Assembly: GCF_003436425.1 (NCBI RefSeq)
Contig: NZ_QSPK01000065.1
Coordinates: forward strand, 1-12,623
DNA length: 12,623 bases
Reading direction: 5' to 3'
Source: Eubacterium sp. TM05-53
GTDB taxonomy: Bacteria; Bacillota_I; Bacilli_A; Erysipelotrichales; Erysipelotrichaceae
The notes under the pieces were generated by a model, which saw nothing but the letters and a program-made list of their open reading frames with translations, had not been told where the DNA came from and ran no database searches. Both the position numbers and the translations under genes were made by a program. The stretch's first letter is position 1. The number at the start of each line of letters is the position of its first letter. Positions 11,744 to 12,623 of this stretch are shown here, piece after piece.

Positions 11744-12424
11744 ATGTTATCAATCGCAGAATTCGCTAAGAATCACAACATGGATTTATTTGAAGTGCAT
11801 GATCTAACAAATACGTATTCAGTATGGAAACGTTTGAAGGGACACATCCACTATGTCCATGGGCAAAAATATTTAGATGACGTTGCATTAAAGGTTCTTA
11901 GTGAATTAGTACCAAAGCAGGACAAGAAAGAGGAAGAAAAAATGACAGATAAAGAAATATTGATTCGCAATGTTGAGAATTACCGAATTTCTCACAAACT
12001 CACAAAACAAGAGTTGAGCAAAAAACTAGGATTTAATCAAAATATGATCACAATGTTTGAAACCCAAGAAAAATACTTACCTTCATGGGATTTTCTAAGC
12101 AAATTGTCAAATATTATGAACATGTCATTTGCTGATATGTTCACGCTTGATAAAGAACAATTCGGAATTAAAGAAGAATCAGAAGATAATCAATTTTATT
12201 CTAAGTTGTTAGAAGCAAAGGACAATGAAATAGAAGGGTTAAGAAAACAACTTAGTCAAAATGCGGAAAGCGGTGCATTGAAAGTTGTTGTGAATCGAAC
12301 ATCACAAAAATGTACGTTATACAAGGATGGCAAGGAATCAGATGTTCAAGTAATACGATTGATTCCAGAGCGTGGAAGCGTGCATATTGATGTACCAATC
12401 AATAGTGTAGAGTGGGTGGATTAA
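11744..12424 (+). CDS. HTH regulator or DNA-binding protein with extra N- and C-terminal domains
   Basis: A 226-aa protein, ATG 11744 after GAGGTG. Residues 1-55 look like a small winged-helix or MerR-like region (MLSIAEFAKNHNMDLFEVHD; then HYVHGQKYLDDVALKVLSEL). A Lys/Glu linker (58-66) leads to an XRE helix-turn-helix (about 70-135, LTKQELSKKLGFNQNMITMFE). A coiled segment (about 150-172) precedes a beta-rich C-terminal domain (about 175-226). An in-frame ATG at 11942 (residue 67) has GAGGAAG in front of it, so a shorter protein starting at the HTH may also be made, and the gene may be a fusion of two. Role in early control or DNA metabolism is inferred from the HTH only. Confidence 0.7.
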   Translation: MLSIAEFAKNHNMDLFEVHDLTNTYSVWKRLKGHIHYVHGQKYLDDVALKVLSELVPKQDKKEEEKMTDKEILIRNVENYRISHKLTKQELSKKLGFNQNMITMFETQEKYLPSWDFLSKLSNIMNMSFADMFTLDKEQFGIKEESEDNQFYSKLLEAKDNEIEGLRKQLSQNAESGALKVVVNRTSQKCTLYKDGKESDVQVIRLIPERGSVHIDVPINSVEWVD

Positions 12425-12425
12425 T

Positions 12426-12590
12426 ATGGCTAAATTAACACAAGCACAGAAAGATAAGTACATTGCGGAGTTGGAAGCAAAGCTTGAAGAAGCAGACAAC
12501 ATTCAGAATGATCAGTTGAACATTTTGAATATCAATCAGAGCAGAAAAAAGAAACATAAGAAAGTTGTTGATTGCCAAATTAATTGCTAA
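12426..12590 (+). CDS. 54-aa small basic coiled-coil protein
   Basis: ATG 12426, one base after the preceding stop, with a weak GGTGG site inside the previous gene. The N-terminal two thirds is a charged helix (AQKDKYIAELEAKLEEADNI), followed by a basic run (RKKKHKKVVD) and two Cys near the end. No family is recognised. The 33 bases after it hold nothing I can identify. Confidence 0.5.
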   Translation: MAKLTQAQKDKYIAELEAKLEEADNIQNDQLNILNINQSRKKKHKKVVDCQINC

Positions 12591-12623
12591 CACAGTATTC
12601 AAATTAAATTGTACACATAATTA

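Larger units (their letters stand above)
4945..12623. mobile_element. Left part of an integrated prophage-like element (right end outside the window)
   Basis: The left edge is approximate: it is placed where the sensor protein loses domain character, about 110 bases before the integrase stop. Gene order is integrase, repressor, Cro-like protein, antirepressor, methyltransferase and small early genes, with a divergent switch between repressor and Cro. This is the usual left arm of a temperate Firmicute phage. No replication, packaging, structural or lysis genes and no conjugation genes are in view, so an ICE or phage satellite cannot be excluded. Confidence 0.75.

Noticed and set aside
1..12623. 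CRISPR array, tRNA, rRNA or known riboswitch
   Set aside because: No regularly spaced repeats, cloverleaf-like sequence or conserved riboswitch core was seen on either strand by eye.

Overview
The window looks like low-GC Gram-positive (Bacillota) chromosomal DNA. It is AT-rich, has strong AGGAGG-type ribosome sites and many GTG starts. The first gene has the domain style of surface proteins common in Erysipelotrichia and related gut or oral Firmicutes, but the host family is a guess from that one protein. There are three blocks: a host flank with a surface-protein gene (1-1845), an intact ISL3-like insertion sequence (1853-3703), and a truncated host sensor gene (3781 to about 4950) interrupted by the left end of an integrated, prophage-like element that runs off the right edge (about 4950-12623).

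The host flank ends with the C-terminal 590+ residues of a repeat-rich surface protein and its hairpin terminator. Right behind that terminator lies a complete 1851-bp insertion sequence. It has imperfect 22-bp terminal inverted repeats, an exact 8-bp target duplication (TGGCTTTG, at 1845-1852 and 3704-3711) and one intact 491-aa DDE transposase with an N-terminal zinc finger. Removing it restores a short intergenic space between the surface-protein gene and a two-transmembrane sensor gene with its own promoter. That sensor runs into a GAF-like domain and then stops making sense near base 4950, where the mobile element begins.

The element has a classic temperate-phage left arm. A tyrosine integrase (minus strand) sits next to the junction. 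A cI-like repressor lacking a protease domain (minus) diverges from a Cro-like protein (plus) across a 138-bp control region. Two convincing promoters and two 21-bp operator-like palindromes lie there, and a third near-identical palindrome lies on the cro stop codon. Next come a Bro-N/KilAC antirepressor, a small membrane protein, a beta-class DNA methyltransferase whose gene carries an in-frame run of eight G, and a tightly packed or overlapping series of small early genes, including an HNH nuclease and a protein resembling the DUF6275 family. A minus-strand zinc-ribbon gene with its own promoter and terminator interrupts the early operon. Three further small genes and one larger gene (an HTH protein with an added N-terminal domain) follow. 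Replication, packaging and structural genes, and the right attachment site, are not in the window, so 'prophage' rests on the immunity and early genes.

Together, the repressor presumably holds the cro/ant operon silent through the operators, and the antirepressor could relieve this without RecA cleavage. The parts most worth attention are the G8 tract in the methyltransferase, the operator architecture, a 12-codon ORF overlapping mutually exclusive hairpins before the integrase, the autonomous zinc-ribbon cassette, and the fully resolvable insertion-sequence boundaries with repeated sub-terminal motifs. No gene-free stretch longer than 300 bases occurs. No tRNA, rRNA or CRISPR array was seen.
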